DNA from: Mesorhizobium sp. B1-1-8
Lineage (GTDB): Bacteria > Pseudomonadota > Alphaproteobacteria > Rhizobiales > Rhizobiaceae
NCBI RefSeq assembly: GCF_006442795.2
Contig: NZ_CP083956.1
Coordinates: 558,001-622,000 of the forward strand
Length of the DNA: 64,000 bases
Direction: 5' to 3'
Part shown: positions 9,056 through 16,728 of the stretch, one piece after another
Numbering within the stretch: the stretch's first letter is position 1
Layout: the number at the start of each line of letters is the position of its first letter
Made by a program: the position numbers and the translations under genes
The notes under the pieces: generated by a model
What the model saw: only the letters and a program-made list of their open reading frames with translations
Databases searched by the model: none
What the model was told of the DNA's origin: nothing

Positions 9056-9826
9056 ATGTCGGACATCGTCCTGAAGACCGAAAACCTGACCAAGCGCTAT
9101 GGCGGCGTGCATGCGCTGGACGGCGCGAATTTCGAGCTGCGCAAGGGCGAGCATGTCGCCATCATGGGCGACAACGGCGCCGGCAAGTCGACCTTCGTGC
9201 GCCAGATCACCGCCGTCGAGCAGCGCACCGACGGCAAGATTTGGTTCGACGGCAAGGAAGTGAATTTCAACGGCCCGATCGAGGCGCGCGAGGCCGGCAT
9301 CGAGACGGTGTTCCAGAACCTGGCGCTGGCCGACGACCTCGACGTGCCGTCGAACCTCTTCCTCGGCCGCGAGAAGGTGCTGTTCAACCTCGGCCCGTTC
9401 TCGATCCTCGACCGCAAGGCGATGCGCAGGGCGACCGAGGCGGCACTGGTGCGCACTGCGGTGAAGATACCCAACCTCTCCAGCACCATCCGCCACATGT
9501 CGGGCGGGCAGCGCCAGTGCGTGGCGATCGCCAGGACGGCGACCTTCGCCTCCAAGCTGATCATCATGGACGAGCCGACGGCCGCGCTCGGCGTGCAGGA
9601 GACGGCGCAGGTCGAAAACATCATCCGCACGCTCAAGGCTAATGGCGAGCCGCTGATCCTGATCAGCCACAACATGCGGCAGGTGTTCGATCTTTGCGAT
9701 CGCATCGTCGTCTTCCGGCGCGGCCGCATCGTCGCCAATCTGCGCAAGGAGAACACCGACGGGCAGGATATCGTCGCCTACATCACCGGCGCCAAGACCG
9801 GAGAGGCGGAGCTCGCCGCCGCCTGA
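9056..9826 (+). CDS. ABC transporter ATP-binding protein, single-domain sugar type
   Basis: ATPase of the cyclitol importer, 256 residues. Walker A GDNGAGKST, signature SGGQRQ, Walker B LIIMDEPTAAL and switch histidine SHNMR are all present. It is only one nucleotide-binding domain long, whereas RbsA-type partners of RbsC permeases usually carry two, so it should act as a homodimer. Such short ATPases are known among fructose-type (FrcA) and related rhizobial importers. The gene follows the permease by 2 bases, and two hairpins lie between it and idhA. Confidence 0.92.
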   Translation: MSDIVLKTENLTKRYGGVHALDGANFELRKGEHVAIMGDNGAGKSTFVRQITAVEQRTDGKIWFDGKEVNFNGPIEAREAGIETVFQNLALADDLDVPSNLFLGREKVLFNLGPFSILDRKAMRRATEAALVRTAVKIPNLSSTIRHMSGGQRQCVAIARTATFASKLIIMDEPTAALGVQETAQVENIIRTLKANGEPLILISHNMRQVFDLCDRIVVFRRGRIVANLRKENTDGQDIVAYITGAKTGEAELAAA

Positions 9827-9834
9827 CAGGTCTT

Positions 9835-9893
9835 GCGGCGGATCGGAAGCGATCCGCCGCGATCAGCAAATCCCCGTGCCCGAGAGGCACGGG
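9835..9893 (+). terminator. Two tandem hairpins between the ABC operon and idhA
   Basis: GCGGCGGATC (9835-9844) pairs perfectly with GATCCGCCGC (9851-9860) over a 6-base loop. CCCGTGCC (9873-9880) pairs with GGCACGGG (9886-9893) over a 5-base loop. No T run follows. They may reduce read-through or stabilise mRNA ends between the transporter genes and idhA. Confidence 0.5.
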
Positions 9894-9927
9894 AAAGTTT
9901 TCAGAACCACCCCTCAAAGGACATTCC

Positions 9928-10920
9928 ATGACTCTCCGCTTCGCTCTTCTCGGCGCCGGCCGCATCGGCAAGGTGCATGCCCGCGCCGTCGGCTCGAACC
10001 CCGATGCAAAACTGGTCGCCGTCGCCGACGCCTTCGAGAAGGCGGCAACCGACCTGGCGTCTGCTTATGGCGCCGAGGTGCGCACGATCGATGCCATCGA
10101 GCAAGCCAAGGACATCGATGCCGTCATCATCTGCACGCCGACCGATACGCATGCCGATCTGATCGAGCGCTTCGCCAGAGCCGGCAAGGCGATCTTCTGC
10201 GAGAAGCCGATCGACCTCGACGTCGAGCGCGTCGAAAAATGCCTGGCCGTGGTCGAGAAGGCCAAGGCGACGCTGATGGTCGGCTTCAACCGCCGCTTCG
10301 ACCCGCATTTCGCCGCCGTGCGCAAGGCGATCGACGACGGCGCCATCGGCGCCGTCGAGATGGTCACCATCACCTCGCGCGATCCGGGCGCGCCGCCGCT
10401 CGACTATATCGCCCGCTCCGGCGGCATTTTCCGCGACATGACCATCCATGATTTCGACATGGCGCGCTTCCTGCTCGGCGAGGAGCCTGTCGCGGTCAGC
10501 GCGCACGCCTCGGTGCTGGTCGACAAGAAAATCGGCGAGGCCGGAGATTTCGACTCGGTCAGCGTCATTCTGGAAACCGCGTCGGGCAAGCAGGCCGTCA
10601 TCTCCAATTCGCGCCGCGCCACCTACGGCTACGACCAGCGCATCGAGGTGCATGGCTCCAAGGGCATGGTCGCGGCGGAGAACCAGCGGCCGGTGTCGAT
10701 CGAGCTCGCCAACGACAAGGGCTACACGCGCCCGCCGCTGCACGATTTCTTCATGACCCGCTATCTCGACGCCTACGCCAACGAGATCGCCGCCTTCATC
10801 GCCGCTGCGACGTCGGGCAAGAAGGCCGCGCCGAGCGGCAAGGACGGGCTGATCGCGCTGAGGCTGGCCGATGCGGCGCTGGAATCGGCGAAGACGGGCA
10901 AGACGATCCGCATCGGCTAA
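9928..10920 (+). CDS. idhA: Inositol 2-dehydrogenase
   Basis: NAD-dependent oxidation of myo-inositol to 2-keto-myo-inositol (scyllo-inosose), the first step of inositol catabolism. The 330-residue product matches the usual length of rhizobial IdhA. It has the Rossmann motif GAGRIG at residues 9-14, the Gfo/Idh/MocA motif EKP at 92-94 and the catalytic-region signature FRDMTIHDFDMARFLLG. The start at 9928 follows CAAAGGA at normal distance. It lies downstream of the importer genes and 44 bases upstream of an SDR gene, so uptake and first oxidation appear coupled. A paralogue is present at 35197-36189. Confidence 0.93.
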   Translation: MTLRFALLGAGRIGKVHARAVGSNPDAKLVAVADAFEKAATDLASAYGAEVRTIDAIEQAKDIDAVIICTPTDTHADLIERFARAGKAIFCEKPIDLDVERVEKCLAVVEKAKATLMVGFNRRFDPHFAAVRKAIDDGAIGAVEMVTITSRDPGAPPLDYIARSGGIFRDMTIHDFDMARFLLGEEPVAVSAHASVLVDKKIGEAGDFDSVSVILETASGKQAVISNSRRATYGYDQRIEVHGSKGMVAAENQRPVSIELANDKGYTRPPLHDFFMTRYLDAYANEIAAFIAAATSGKKAAPSGKDGLIALRLADAALESAKTGKTIRIG

Positions 10921-10964
10921 ACGCGCCCAAACCGTTGTTGTAGCGAACACACAGGAGCAGAGCG

Positions 10965-11759
10965 ATGAACGGTTCAGCCGGTCGCAATTCACAAACGCGC
11001 GCCATCGTTACTGGCGGCGCGCAGGGCATCGGCTTCGCTGTCGCCGAGGCGCTGGCCGACGAGGGCTGCCGCGCGCTGGCGCTGATCGGCCGCTCGCAGG
11101 ACAAGGGCGACAAGGCCGTCGCCGCGCTCAAGAAATCTGGCGTCGACGCCATCTTCATCAGTGCCGATGTCGCCAGCGTTGCCGACTGCAAGCGCGCGGT
11201 CGCAACGGCGATTTCCCACTTCGGCGCCATCAACGCGCTGGTCAACGCCGCCGCCACCTCGGCGCGGGGCTCGCTGGTCGAAACCGGCGAAGAGCTTTTC
11301 GACCAGATCTTCGCCACCAATGTGCGCGGCCCTTTCTTCCTGATGCAGGGCCTTGTCGCGCATCTGTTGGAACGCAAGGCGCCCGGCTCGATCGTCAATG
11401 TGCTGTCGATGTCGGCGCATGCCGGCCAGTCCTTCCTGACACCCTATTCGACCAGCAAGGGCGCGCTGATGACGCTGACCAAGAATGTCGCGAGCGCCTA
11501 CCGGAAGAACCGCATCCGCTGCAACGCCGTGCTGCCAGGCTGGATGGACACCGAAGGCGAGGACATCGTGCAGAAGAAATGGCACGCAGCACCCGACGAC
11601 TGGCTGGCAAAGGCCGAGGCTTCGCAGCCCATGGGCCAGCTGGTCAAGCCGGCGCAGCTCGCCCGGCTGATCACCTATATGCTCAGCCCGCAGGCCGGCG
11701 TCATGACCGGCTCGCTGGTCGACTACGACCAGAACATCGCCGGCGTGATCGGAGAGTAG
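10965..11759 (+). CDS. SDR family oxidoreductase
   Basis: Short-chain dehydrogenase of 264 residues with the classical motifs: TGGAQGIG at 16-23, NAA at 94-96, a serine in NVLSMS at 145-150 and YSTSK at 161-165. Start follows AGGAG. It is in the same direction as idhA and 44 bases after it, so a role in cyclitol or rhizopine oxidation is likely but the substrate is unknown. The downstream 109 bases hold nothing recognisable before an antitoxin gene. Confidence 0.85.
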   Translation: MNGSAGRNSQTRAIVTGGAQGIGFAVAEALADEGCRALALIGRSQDKGDKAVAALKKSGVDAIFISADVASVADCKRAVATAISHFGAINALVNAAATSARGSLVETGEELFDQIFATNVRGPFFLMQGLVAHLLERKAPGSIVNVLSMSAHAGQSFLTPYSTSKGALMTLTKNVASAYRKNRIRCNAVLPGWMDTEGEDIVQKKWHAAPDDWLAKAEASQPMGQLVKPAQLARLITYMLSPQAGVMTGSLVDYDQNIAGVIGE

Positions 11760-11868
11760 CAGCTGGCTTCGGCGTAACGGTGCGCGGGCCTAGAGCCCCC
11801 ATGTCTGTCGGTTGCCGCAGCGTTGCCTTTCCCTCATAGTTATAAATCCGAACAATCATGGGGGTGGA

Positions 11869-12132
11869 ATGATGTCTGCGCCCGAACATACCAGTTGGAC
11901 TGTCGCCGAGGCAAAAGCCCAGTTCGCCGAGGTTATCGAGCGGGCGCGGTACGCGCCGCAAACGATCATCGAAAACGGCAAACCAAGCGTGGTTGTCGTG
12001 TCGGCCGAAGAATGGCTTCGAAAGACCGGGCGAAAGGGTACGCTTGCGGAATTCCTGTTGGAATCACCACTGCGTGGTGCCGATTTGGACTTTGAACGTC
12101 AACACGACGAACTGCGTGATCTGCCGGTATGA
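11869..12132 (+). CDS. Phd/YefM family antitoxin (orphan)
   Basis: Antitoxin of a type II toxin-antitoxin system, 87 residues. WTVAEAKAQFAEVIERA followed by ENGKPSVVVVSAEEW is the typical Phd/YefM DNA-binding and dimer domain; the C-terminal third should bind the toxin. Start at 11869, or at the next codon 11872, after GGGGTGG. The stop codon overlaps an ATG (ATGA, 12129-12132), as expected for a cotranslated toxin, but that frame runs into a palindromic repeat after four codons. The antitoxin is therefore probably an orphan whose toxin gene was destroyed. Confidence 0.85.
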   Translation: MMSAPEHTSWTVAEAKAQFAEVIERARYAPQTIIENGKPSVVVVSAEEWLRKTGRKGTLAEFLLESPLRGADLDFERQHDELRDLPV

Positions 12133-12215
12133 ATCGCTACTCACTTCGTCATCCACGGGCGGAGCAAGGAGCGAAGCGACGCGCGCAGACCCGAGGATCC
12201 ATGCCGTTACTTTGA
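12129..12215 (+). pseudogene. Remnant of toxin gene start, cut by palindromic element
   Basis: An ATG overlapping the antitoxin stop by four bases begins MNRY, a beginning common in VapC/PIN-type toxins. From the fifth codon the frame reads through the repeat at 12145-12330 and stops at 12215 without any toxin-like sequence. What follows the repeat (12331-12397) does not resume a toxin. The assignment to a specific toxin family cannot be made from four residues. Confidence 0.5.
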
Positions 12216-12330
12216 AGCGTCGCAGCGGCGCAGAATTTTGCTCGGATGCATTCCTCGGCCAAGGTCACGGAATGGATCCCAGGGTCTTCCGCGACGGAGC
12301 TTCGCTCCTGCTTCGCCCTGGGATGACGAA
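12145..12330. repeat. Palindromic intergenic element B, copy 1
   Basis: Ends in inverted repeats TTCGTCATCC (12145-12154) and GGATGACGAA (12321-12330), with the internal word GGATCC near both arms. Related copies are at 15207-15365 and 22865-23049; copies 1 and 3 share the same left edge, TCACTTCGTCATCCACGGGC. It encodes no protein. It follows the antitoxin gene by a few bases. Confidence 0.8.
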
Positions 12331-12397
12331 ATCGCGAGGTTCGGCCATTCCGATTGGCTCTCATCACCCACGTGACAAACACCCCCGCATCGACTAT

Positions 12398-12478
12398 ATG
12401 AGCCGCATGATCAACCTGTCCGCCACCTATTGGTACTTTAGCAGCTCGCTGGCGGCGGGAGGATTACGCTCGATCTGA
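12398..12478 (+). CDS. Aromatic leader peptide of the DAHP synthase attenuator
   Basis: A 26-codon frame (or 23 codons from the ATG at 12407) reads MSRMINLSATYWYF and ends LAAGGLRSI. It holds consecutive Tyr-Trp-Tyr-Phe codons (TAT TGG TAC TTT, 12428-12439) just before alternative hairpins and a Rho-independent terminator, and lies upstream of a DAHP synthase gene, the first enzyme for all three aromatic amino acids. This is the build of a ribosome-mediated attenuator. No strong Shine-Dalgarno is visible before either ATG, which lowers certainty. Confidence 0.75.
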   Translation: MSRMINLSATYWYFSSSLAAGGLRSI

Positions 12479-12511
12479 AGATTGCAGATCAAAAATCCGA
12501 CAAGCCGCCAG
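12420..12511 (+). promoter_or_regulatory. Attenuator with mutually exclusive hairpins before the DAHP synthase gene
   Basis: Four segments can pair in alternative ways: segment 1 CCGCCA (12420-12425), segment 2 CTGGCGGC (12449-12456), segment 3 GCCGCCAG (12504-12511) and segment 4 CTGGCGGC (12514-12521). Pairing 2:3 would be the antiterminator, 1:2 plus 3:4 the terminated state. A ribosome stalled at 12428-12439 would cover segment 1 and free segment 2. The pairs are read directly from the sequence; the regulation is inferred. Confidence 0.75.
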
Positions 12512-12527
12512 ACCTGGCGGCTTTTTT
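12502..12527 (+). terminator. Rho-independent terminator of the leader transcript
   Basis: AAGCCGCCAG (12502-12511) and CTGGCGGCTT (12514-12523) form a near-perfect GC-rich stem followed by a run of six T (12522-12527). It lies 24 bases after the leader-peptide stop and 40 bases before the DAHP synthase start, so it acts as an attenuator, not a gene-end terminator. Confidence 0.88.
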
Positions 12528-12566
12528 GTTTCAGCCGGCAGGTCTCCTAACCAGGAGCAGAAAGCC

Positions 12567-13661
12567 GTGTTGACCACCACCGACGACCTTCGGGTCACCG
12601 AAATCAGGGCGCTGAGCACGCCGGAACAAGTGATGCGCGAAATACCGCGCACGCTGACGGCAACGCGCACAATTGCCACGTCACGCAACGCCATCCATTC
12701 CATCTTGACCGGGGCCGACGATCGACTTGTTGTCATCGTCGGCCCTTGTTCCATCCACGATCCGGTCGCCGCCGTGGACTATGCCAGCCGTCTGGCGGCG
12801 CTGCGCGAGACCCTGGCCGACCGGCTCGAGATCGTCATGCGCGTCTATTTCGAGAAGCCGCGCACCACGGTCGGCTGGAAGGGCCTGATCAACGACCCCG
12901 ACCTCGACGGCAGCTTCAACATCGAAAAGGGGCTGCGCATGGCGCGCAACGTGCTGTCGGCCGTCAACAATCTCGGCCTGCCAGCGGCGACCGAATTCCT
13001 CGACATGACCATCCCGCAATACATCGCCGATCTCGTCGCCTGGGGCGCCATCGGCGCTCGCACCACCGAAAGCCAGATCCACCGCGAGCTCGCCTCGGGG
13101 CTCTCCTGTCCGGTCGGCTTCAAGAACGGCACCGACGGCAATCTCAGAATTGCGGCGGAAGCGGTGAAGTCGGCCGCCCAGCCGCATCATTTCATGGCGG
13201 TGACCAAGGGCGGACGCAGCGCCATCGCGGCAACCACCGGCAACGAGGATTGCCATGTCATCCTGCGTGGCGGCATCCAGCCCAACTATGATGCGGCGAA
13301 CGTGGAAGCGGCCGCCGCCGAGCTCGGCCGCATCGGCGTAGCGCCGCGGCTGATGATCGACGTCAGCCACGCCAACAGCGGCAAGAAGCCGGAAAACCAG
13401 CCGAAGGTGGCGGCCGACGTCGCTGGCCAGGTCGCGGCAGGCGACGAGCGCATCATCGGCGTCATGATCGAGAGCAATCTCGTCGCCGGACGCCAGGACG
13501 TGGTGGCCGGCAAGCCGCTCGTCTATGGCCAGAGCATCACCGACGGCTGCATCGATTGGGCGACCACCGAGACCGTGCTGCACGGCCTTGCCGGAGCCGT
13601 CGAGTGGCGCCGCTCGGCGCGGCGCGCCATGATGGATGACAACCGGCAGGGGGCCGCCTGA
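12567..13661 (+). CDS. aroG: 3-deoxy-7-phosphoheptulonate synthase (class I DAHP synthase)
   Basis: Condenses phosphoenolpyruvate and erythrose 4-phosphate in the first step of the shikimate pathway; cytoplasmic, metal-dependent. The 364-residue protein has the class I (AroF/G/H) signatures GPCSIHDP at 59-66 and KPRTTVGWKG at 97-106, the later FKNGTDGN, and DVSHANSGK. It starts with GTG after CAGGAG. The gene has its own leader peptide and terminator, so aromatic amino acid supply seems to control its transcription. Which aromatic acid feeds back on the enzyme cannot be read here, so the aroF/G/H letter is arbitrary. Confidence 0.92.
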   Translation: MLTTTDDLRVTEIRALSTPEQVMREIPRTLTATRTIATSRNAIHSILTGADDRLVVIVGPCSIHDPVAAVDYASRLAALRETLADRLEIVMRVYFEKPRTTVGWKGLINDPDLDGSFNIEKGLRMARNVLSAVNNLGLPAATEFLDMTIPQYIADLVAWGAIGARTTESQIHRELASGLSCPVGFKNGTDGNLRIAAEAVKSAAQPHHFMAVTKGGRSAIAATTGNEDCHVILRGGIQPNYDAANVEAAAAELGRIGVAPRLMIDVSHANSGKKPENQPKVAADVAGQVAAGDERIIGVMIESNLVAGRQDVVAGKPLVYGQSITDGCIDWATTETVLHGLAGAVEWRRSARRAMMDDNRQGAA

Positions 13662-13680
13662 CGCGACCACCGGTGCCGAA

Positions 13681-13701
13681 GGGCGGCGGATCACGCCGCC
13701 C
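13681..13701. terminator. Hairpin between convergent aroG and lysE-like genes
   Basis: GGGCGGCG (13681-13688) and CGCCGCCC (13694-13701) form a perfect 8-bp stem over a 5-base loop that includes the stop codon of the minus-strand gene. It could end transcription from both sides; no T run is present. Confidence 0.4.
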
Positions 13702-14326
13702 TCAGTCCCTCCCATGCGGTGAACACCGAGACCGCGAACAAAAGCAGCCCGGCCGCCCGGCCGGCGACAGCGGTCGCGCGCGGATTGGCGACCAGCAGGT
13801 CGCGGCTGCGGCCGGCGGTGATCGCAAGCCCGCCATAGATGGCGGCCTGTGTAAGCACCGTCAGCAGCCCCATGACGGTCGCCTGCATCCAGATCGGACC
13901 GTAGGCGGGCTTCAGGAACTGCGGATAGACGGCTAGTACGAAAAGATAGGCCTTTGGATTGATCAGGCAGGTCACCAGCCCCTGGCGAAAGGCTTTCCAG
14001 GCGGTGCGGCTGCCGGCGGGCGCATTCTCGCCGACGGTAATGGAGCTGCGCATCAGCGTGATGCCGATGTAGGCCATGTAGGCGGCGCCGGCAATCAGCA
14101 GCGGCTTGAACAGGATCGGCACGAAATGCATGAGCAGCCCGACGCCGACGGCGCCGTTCAGCGTGTGCACCATGCCGCCCAGCATGATGCCGCCGGTGGC
14201 CGCCAATCCCCTGTCGCGGCCGCCGGTCAGCGCATTGGCCAGCACGAACAGCATGTCCATGCCCGGCACGGCGATGATGCCGAACAGCAGGATGAAGAAC
14301 AGCCAGAGGTTTTCCGTGTAGCTCAT
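13691..14326 (-). CDS. LysE/RhtB family amino acid exporter
   Basis: Inner-membrane exporter of 211 residues with about six hydrophobic segments. The N-terminus NLWLFFILLFGIIAVPGMDM carries the family's conserved P-G-P/M-D region, and GLVTCLINPKAYLFVLAVYP is the typical LINPK motif. The substrate is probably an amino acid but is not identifiable. The gene is divergent from a WYL-type regulator, with GTCAGTTG repeats between them and over its own start, so it is the likely target of that regulator. Confidence 0.9.
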   Translation of the reverse strand: MSYTENLWLFFILLFGIIAVPGMDMLFVLANALTGGRDRGLAATGGIMLGGMVHTLNGAVGVGLLMHFVPILFKPLLIAGAAYMAYIGITLMRSSITVGENAPAGSRTAWKAFRQGLVTCLINPKAYLFVLAVYPQFLKPAYGPIWMQATVMGLLTVLTQAAIYGGLAITAGRSRDLLVANPRATAVAGRAAGLLLFAVSVFTAWEGLRAA

Positions 14327-14410
14327 GTCAGTTGCCTGGCGTCTCGCACGGCGAAGCCGCAGCCGAATCTGTTGATTTTCAATTTGATAGGCAGGCCGTA
14401 TAGGTGATCC

Positions 14411-14434
14411 CAACTGACGGTGTAGTGTCAGTTG
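14411..14434. promoter_or_regulatory. Inverted repeat between lysE-like gene and WYL regulator
   Basis: CAACTGAC (14411-14418) and GTCAGTTG (14427-14434) form a perfect 8-base inverted repeat with an 8-base spacer. A further GTCAGTTG occurs at 14327-14334, directly before the exporter start. The arrangement fits an operator for the divergent regulator. Confidence 0.6.
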
Positions 14435-14455
14435 CCTTCGAGCTTGAGTGAAGAA

Positions 14456-15157
14456 ATGCGCAAGGCGTCGCGCCTGTTCGAGATCATCCAGATCCTGCGG
14501 CTGGCCAGGAAGCCGGTGACGGCGGCAATGATCGCCGAGCGACTTGAGGTGACGGTGCGCTCCGTCTATCGCGACATCGCCGCGTTGCAGGCAATGCGCC
14601 TGCCGATCGAGGGCGGCCGCGGCATCGGCTACATCCTGCGCCCCGGCTTCGACCTGCCGCCACTGATGTTTTCGATCGAGGAGATGGAGGCGATCGTGCT
14701 GTCGCTGGCGCTGCTGGAACGCACCGGCGACGACGAGCTGAAGCAGGCCGCAAAGCGCGTCGGCGCCAAGATCGCCGGCGCGGTGCCGCCACCTTTGCGG
14801 CAGACGCTCGATGCCAACGCGCTTCACGCTTGGGGTTTTGCTGCGCCTTCCGCGTCGGCCGTCGATCTCGCCCTGGTCCGCCGCGCCATCCGTGACGAGG
14901 AGAAGCTCGACCTCTCCTATCGCGATGAAGCAGGTCGTTTGACCCGGCGCATCATCCGCCCGATCGCGCTGATCTATTATGCCGAGACAGCAAACACCGT
15001 TGCCTGGTGCGAACTCCGCCAGGCCATCCGCAATTTCCGCAGCGACCGCATCGATGGCTGCCAGCCGACCGGCCTATTGTTCAAGGGCGAAGGCGACCGG
15101 TTGCGGCAGATGTGGGTCGACGGCTGGGAGATCAACGCGCCGGCAGGCGGCAACTAA
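14456..15157 (+). CDS. YafY-type transcriptional regulator with HTH and WYL domains
   Basis: Regulator of 233 residues. An N-terminal DeoR/HTH_11-like helix-turn-helix (RLFEIIQILRLARKPVTAAM, then IAERLEVTVRSVYRDIAAL) is followed by a WYL-type ligand domain in which the usual WYL region reads ALIYYAETANTVAWCELR. An in-frame TTG at 14432 lies inside the inverted repeat, so the ATG at 14456 was preferred. It is divergent from the LysE-like exporter and is probably its regulator. Confidence 0.85.
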   Translation: MRKASRLFEIIQILRLARKPVTAAMIAERLEVTVRSVYRDIAALQAMRLPIEGGRGIGYILRPGFDLPPLMFSIEEMEAIVLSLALLERTGDDELKQAAKRVGAKIAGAVPPPLRQTLDANALHAWGFAAPSASAVDLALVRRAIRDEEKLDLSYRDEAGRLTRRIIRPIALIYYAETANTVAWCELRQAIRNFRSDRIDGCQPTGLLFKGEGDRLRQMWVDGWEINAPAGGN

Positions 15158-15206
15158 GCACATCGCAGGTCGCATGCTTTGGAGATTGGCCCAAACGTCC
15201 ATCGGT

Positions 15207-15365
15207 TCGTCATCCTAGGGCGAAGCAAGGAGCGAAGCGACGCGCGCAGACCCTAGGATCCATTCCGTGACGCTAAGGCGTTGCAACGGTTACAGAATTC
15301 TGCACCGTTGCAATTTAGGTCATAGGTCACGGAATGGATCCTCGGGTCAAGCCCGAGGATGACGA
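15207..15365. repeat. Palindromic intergenic element B, copy 2
   Basis: Bounded by TCGTCATCC (15207-15215) and GGATGACGA (15357-15365), with GGATCCATTCCGTGAC on the left and GTCACGGAATGGATCC on the right. This copy is shorter than copies 1 and 3 and its right arm has the CGGGTCAAGCCCGAGG hairpin. It lies in the 323-base gap 15158-15480 between the WYL regulator and iolY, in which no gene is visible. Confidence 0.8.
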
Positions 15366-15480
15366 CGTTGGGGGAGGCTTCAGCCAATTGCGAATGTTTG
15401 GGATGGTTCACTGAGATGAACGATGGAATCTTGTCTGCGGAGAAAGCCGGCACCTTCTTCGTGTCGGCGAACGACGTGAA

Positions 15481-16590
15481 TCACCTCACATCCATCCAGC
15501 GCTGTTCCTGGAAAGACCTCGCCATCGCATGCACGGTGCGCTCGATCTCCAGCCCTTCATCGAAGTCGATGATCCGCGCCGGCTTGCCGGCAATCCGGGT
15601 CAAGAGCTCGCGGCATTCGATCATCTTGAGGTCGTTGAAGCCCAGCCCATGGCCCGGCGCCGGCAGGAAGGAGTCGTAGGGCTTGTGGTGCGGCGCCACC
15701 AGCACGGTGCGGTAGCCTTGCTCCGTCGGCCGGTCGGCGGTGAGGTAGAGCTGGAATTCGTTCATCCGCTCCTGGTCGTAGAGGATCGAGCCTTTCGAGC
15801 CGAAGATCTGGATGGCGATGCGGCCCTTGCGGCCCCAGGCCGAGCGGTTGACCAAGAGCGTGCCGGCGACGCCGTTTTCGAGATGCATCAGCACGCTGGC
15901 GATGTCGTAGGTTTCGACCGCGCGGCGCCCGCCCGAAGCGACCTTGCGGTCCGCATAGGGCTTGGCCATGTCGCACATCACGCGCGAAACACGGCCGAAC
16001 AGCACCTTGATCAGCGACAGCGGATGCACGGCGAAATCGTCGAGCGCGCCATAGCCGGAGGCAGCCTCATGCTTCCAGAAGAACAGCGCTTCGGGATCGG
16101 CCATGAAATCCTCGTCCATCTCGATGCGCAGCAAATTGACGTCGCCGATCACCTTCTCCTCGAGCAGCGCGCCGATATGGCGGATGGCGGGGTTCTGGAT
16201 GTAGTTGTAGCCGAGCACGGCGACCTTGCCGGATGCCTTCGCCGCCTTGGCCATCGCCTCGGCCTCGGCGAAGCTCGGCGCCATCGGCTTTTCGCACCAC
16301 AGATGTTTGCCGGCTTCGAGGATGGCGATGGCCATTTCCGGATGGAACTGGTTGGGCGTGGTCAAGGAAACGACATCGACTTCCGGGTCGTTGACGACGG
16401 CGCGCCAGTCGCCGGAACCCCTGGCGAAGCCGAACTCGCGGGCCTTGCGCCTGGCGAGGTCGTCATTGATCTCGCCGAGATGCACCAGTCGCGGCTTGGG
16501 CACATCGGGAAAGACCGTGCCGACCGCGTTCCAGGCAATCGCGTGGCACTTGCCCATGAAGCCCGTACCGATGAGGCCCACTCCGACCAT
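15481..16590 (-). CDS. iolY: scyllo-inositol dehydrogenase-like Gfo/Idh/MocA oxidoreductase
   Basis: Predicted NAD-dependent inositol-isomer dehydrogenase, 369 residues. The N-terminus holds GLIGTGFMGKCHA and the middle LWCEKPMAPS, the Rossmann and EKP motifs of the family; GYNYIQNPA follows. In S. meliloti the corresponding gene (SMc01163, iolY) is the first gene of iolYRCDEB and acts on scyllo-inositol. Here it is instead divergent from iolR, sharing a 138-base control region with inverted repeats. The start at 16590 is supported by a GGAGA on the minus strand and by the motif position. Confidence 0.8.
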   Translation of the reverse strand: MVGVGLIGTGFMGKCHAIAWNAVGTVFPDVPKPRLVHLGEINDDLARRKAREFGFARGSGDWRAVVNDPEVDVVSLTTPNQFHPEMAIAILEAGKHLWCEKPMAPSFAEAEAMAKAAKASGKVAVLGYNYIQNPAIRHIGALLEEKVIGDVNLLRIEMDEDFMADPEALFFWKHEAASGYGALDDFAVHPLSLIKVLFGRVSRVMCDMAKPYADRKVASGGRRAVETYDIASVLMHLENGVAGTLLVNRSAWGRKGRIAIQIFGSKGSILYDQERMNEFQLYLTADRPTEQGYRTVLVAPHHKPYDSFLPAPGHGLGFNDLKMIECRELLTRIAGKPARIIDFDEGLEIERTVHAMARSFQEQRWMDVR

Positions 16591-16637
16591 GTCGATGTCT
16601 CCGATGAAGGGGAAGGAATTCTGTATGGATGAGTTAG

Positions 16638-16664
16638 TCCATTTCCGGAGGGAATGGAACGTCC
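16638..16664. promoter_or_regulatory. Candidate IolR operator between iolY and iolR
   Basis: TCCATT (16638-16643) and AATGGA (16653-16658) are perfect inverted arms around a 9-base centre in which CC/GG also pair. Overlapping it, GGAA-TGGAAC-GTCC (16651-16664) fits the published S. meliloti IolR site GGAA-N6-TTCC with one mismatch. The position between the divergent iolY and iolR genes fits autoregulation. Confidence 0.55.
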
Positions 16665-16728
16665 AAATCATTTTTTATGGTGTTCTTGCGCAAACTTGCT
16701 ATGATGGGGCAGGAGAAGACATCGGCAG

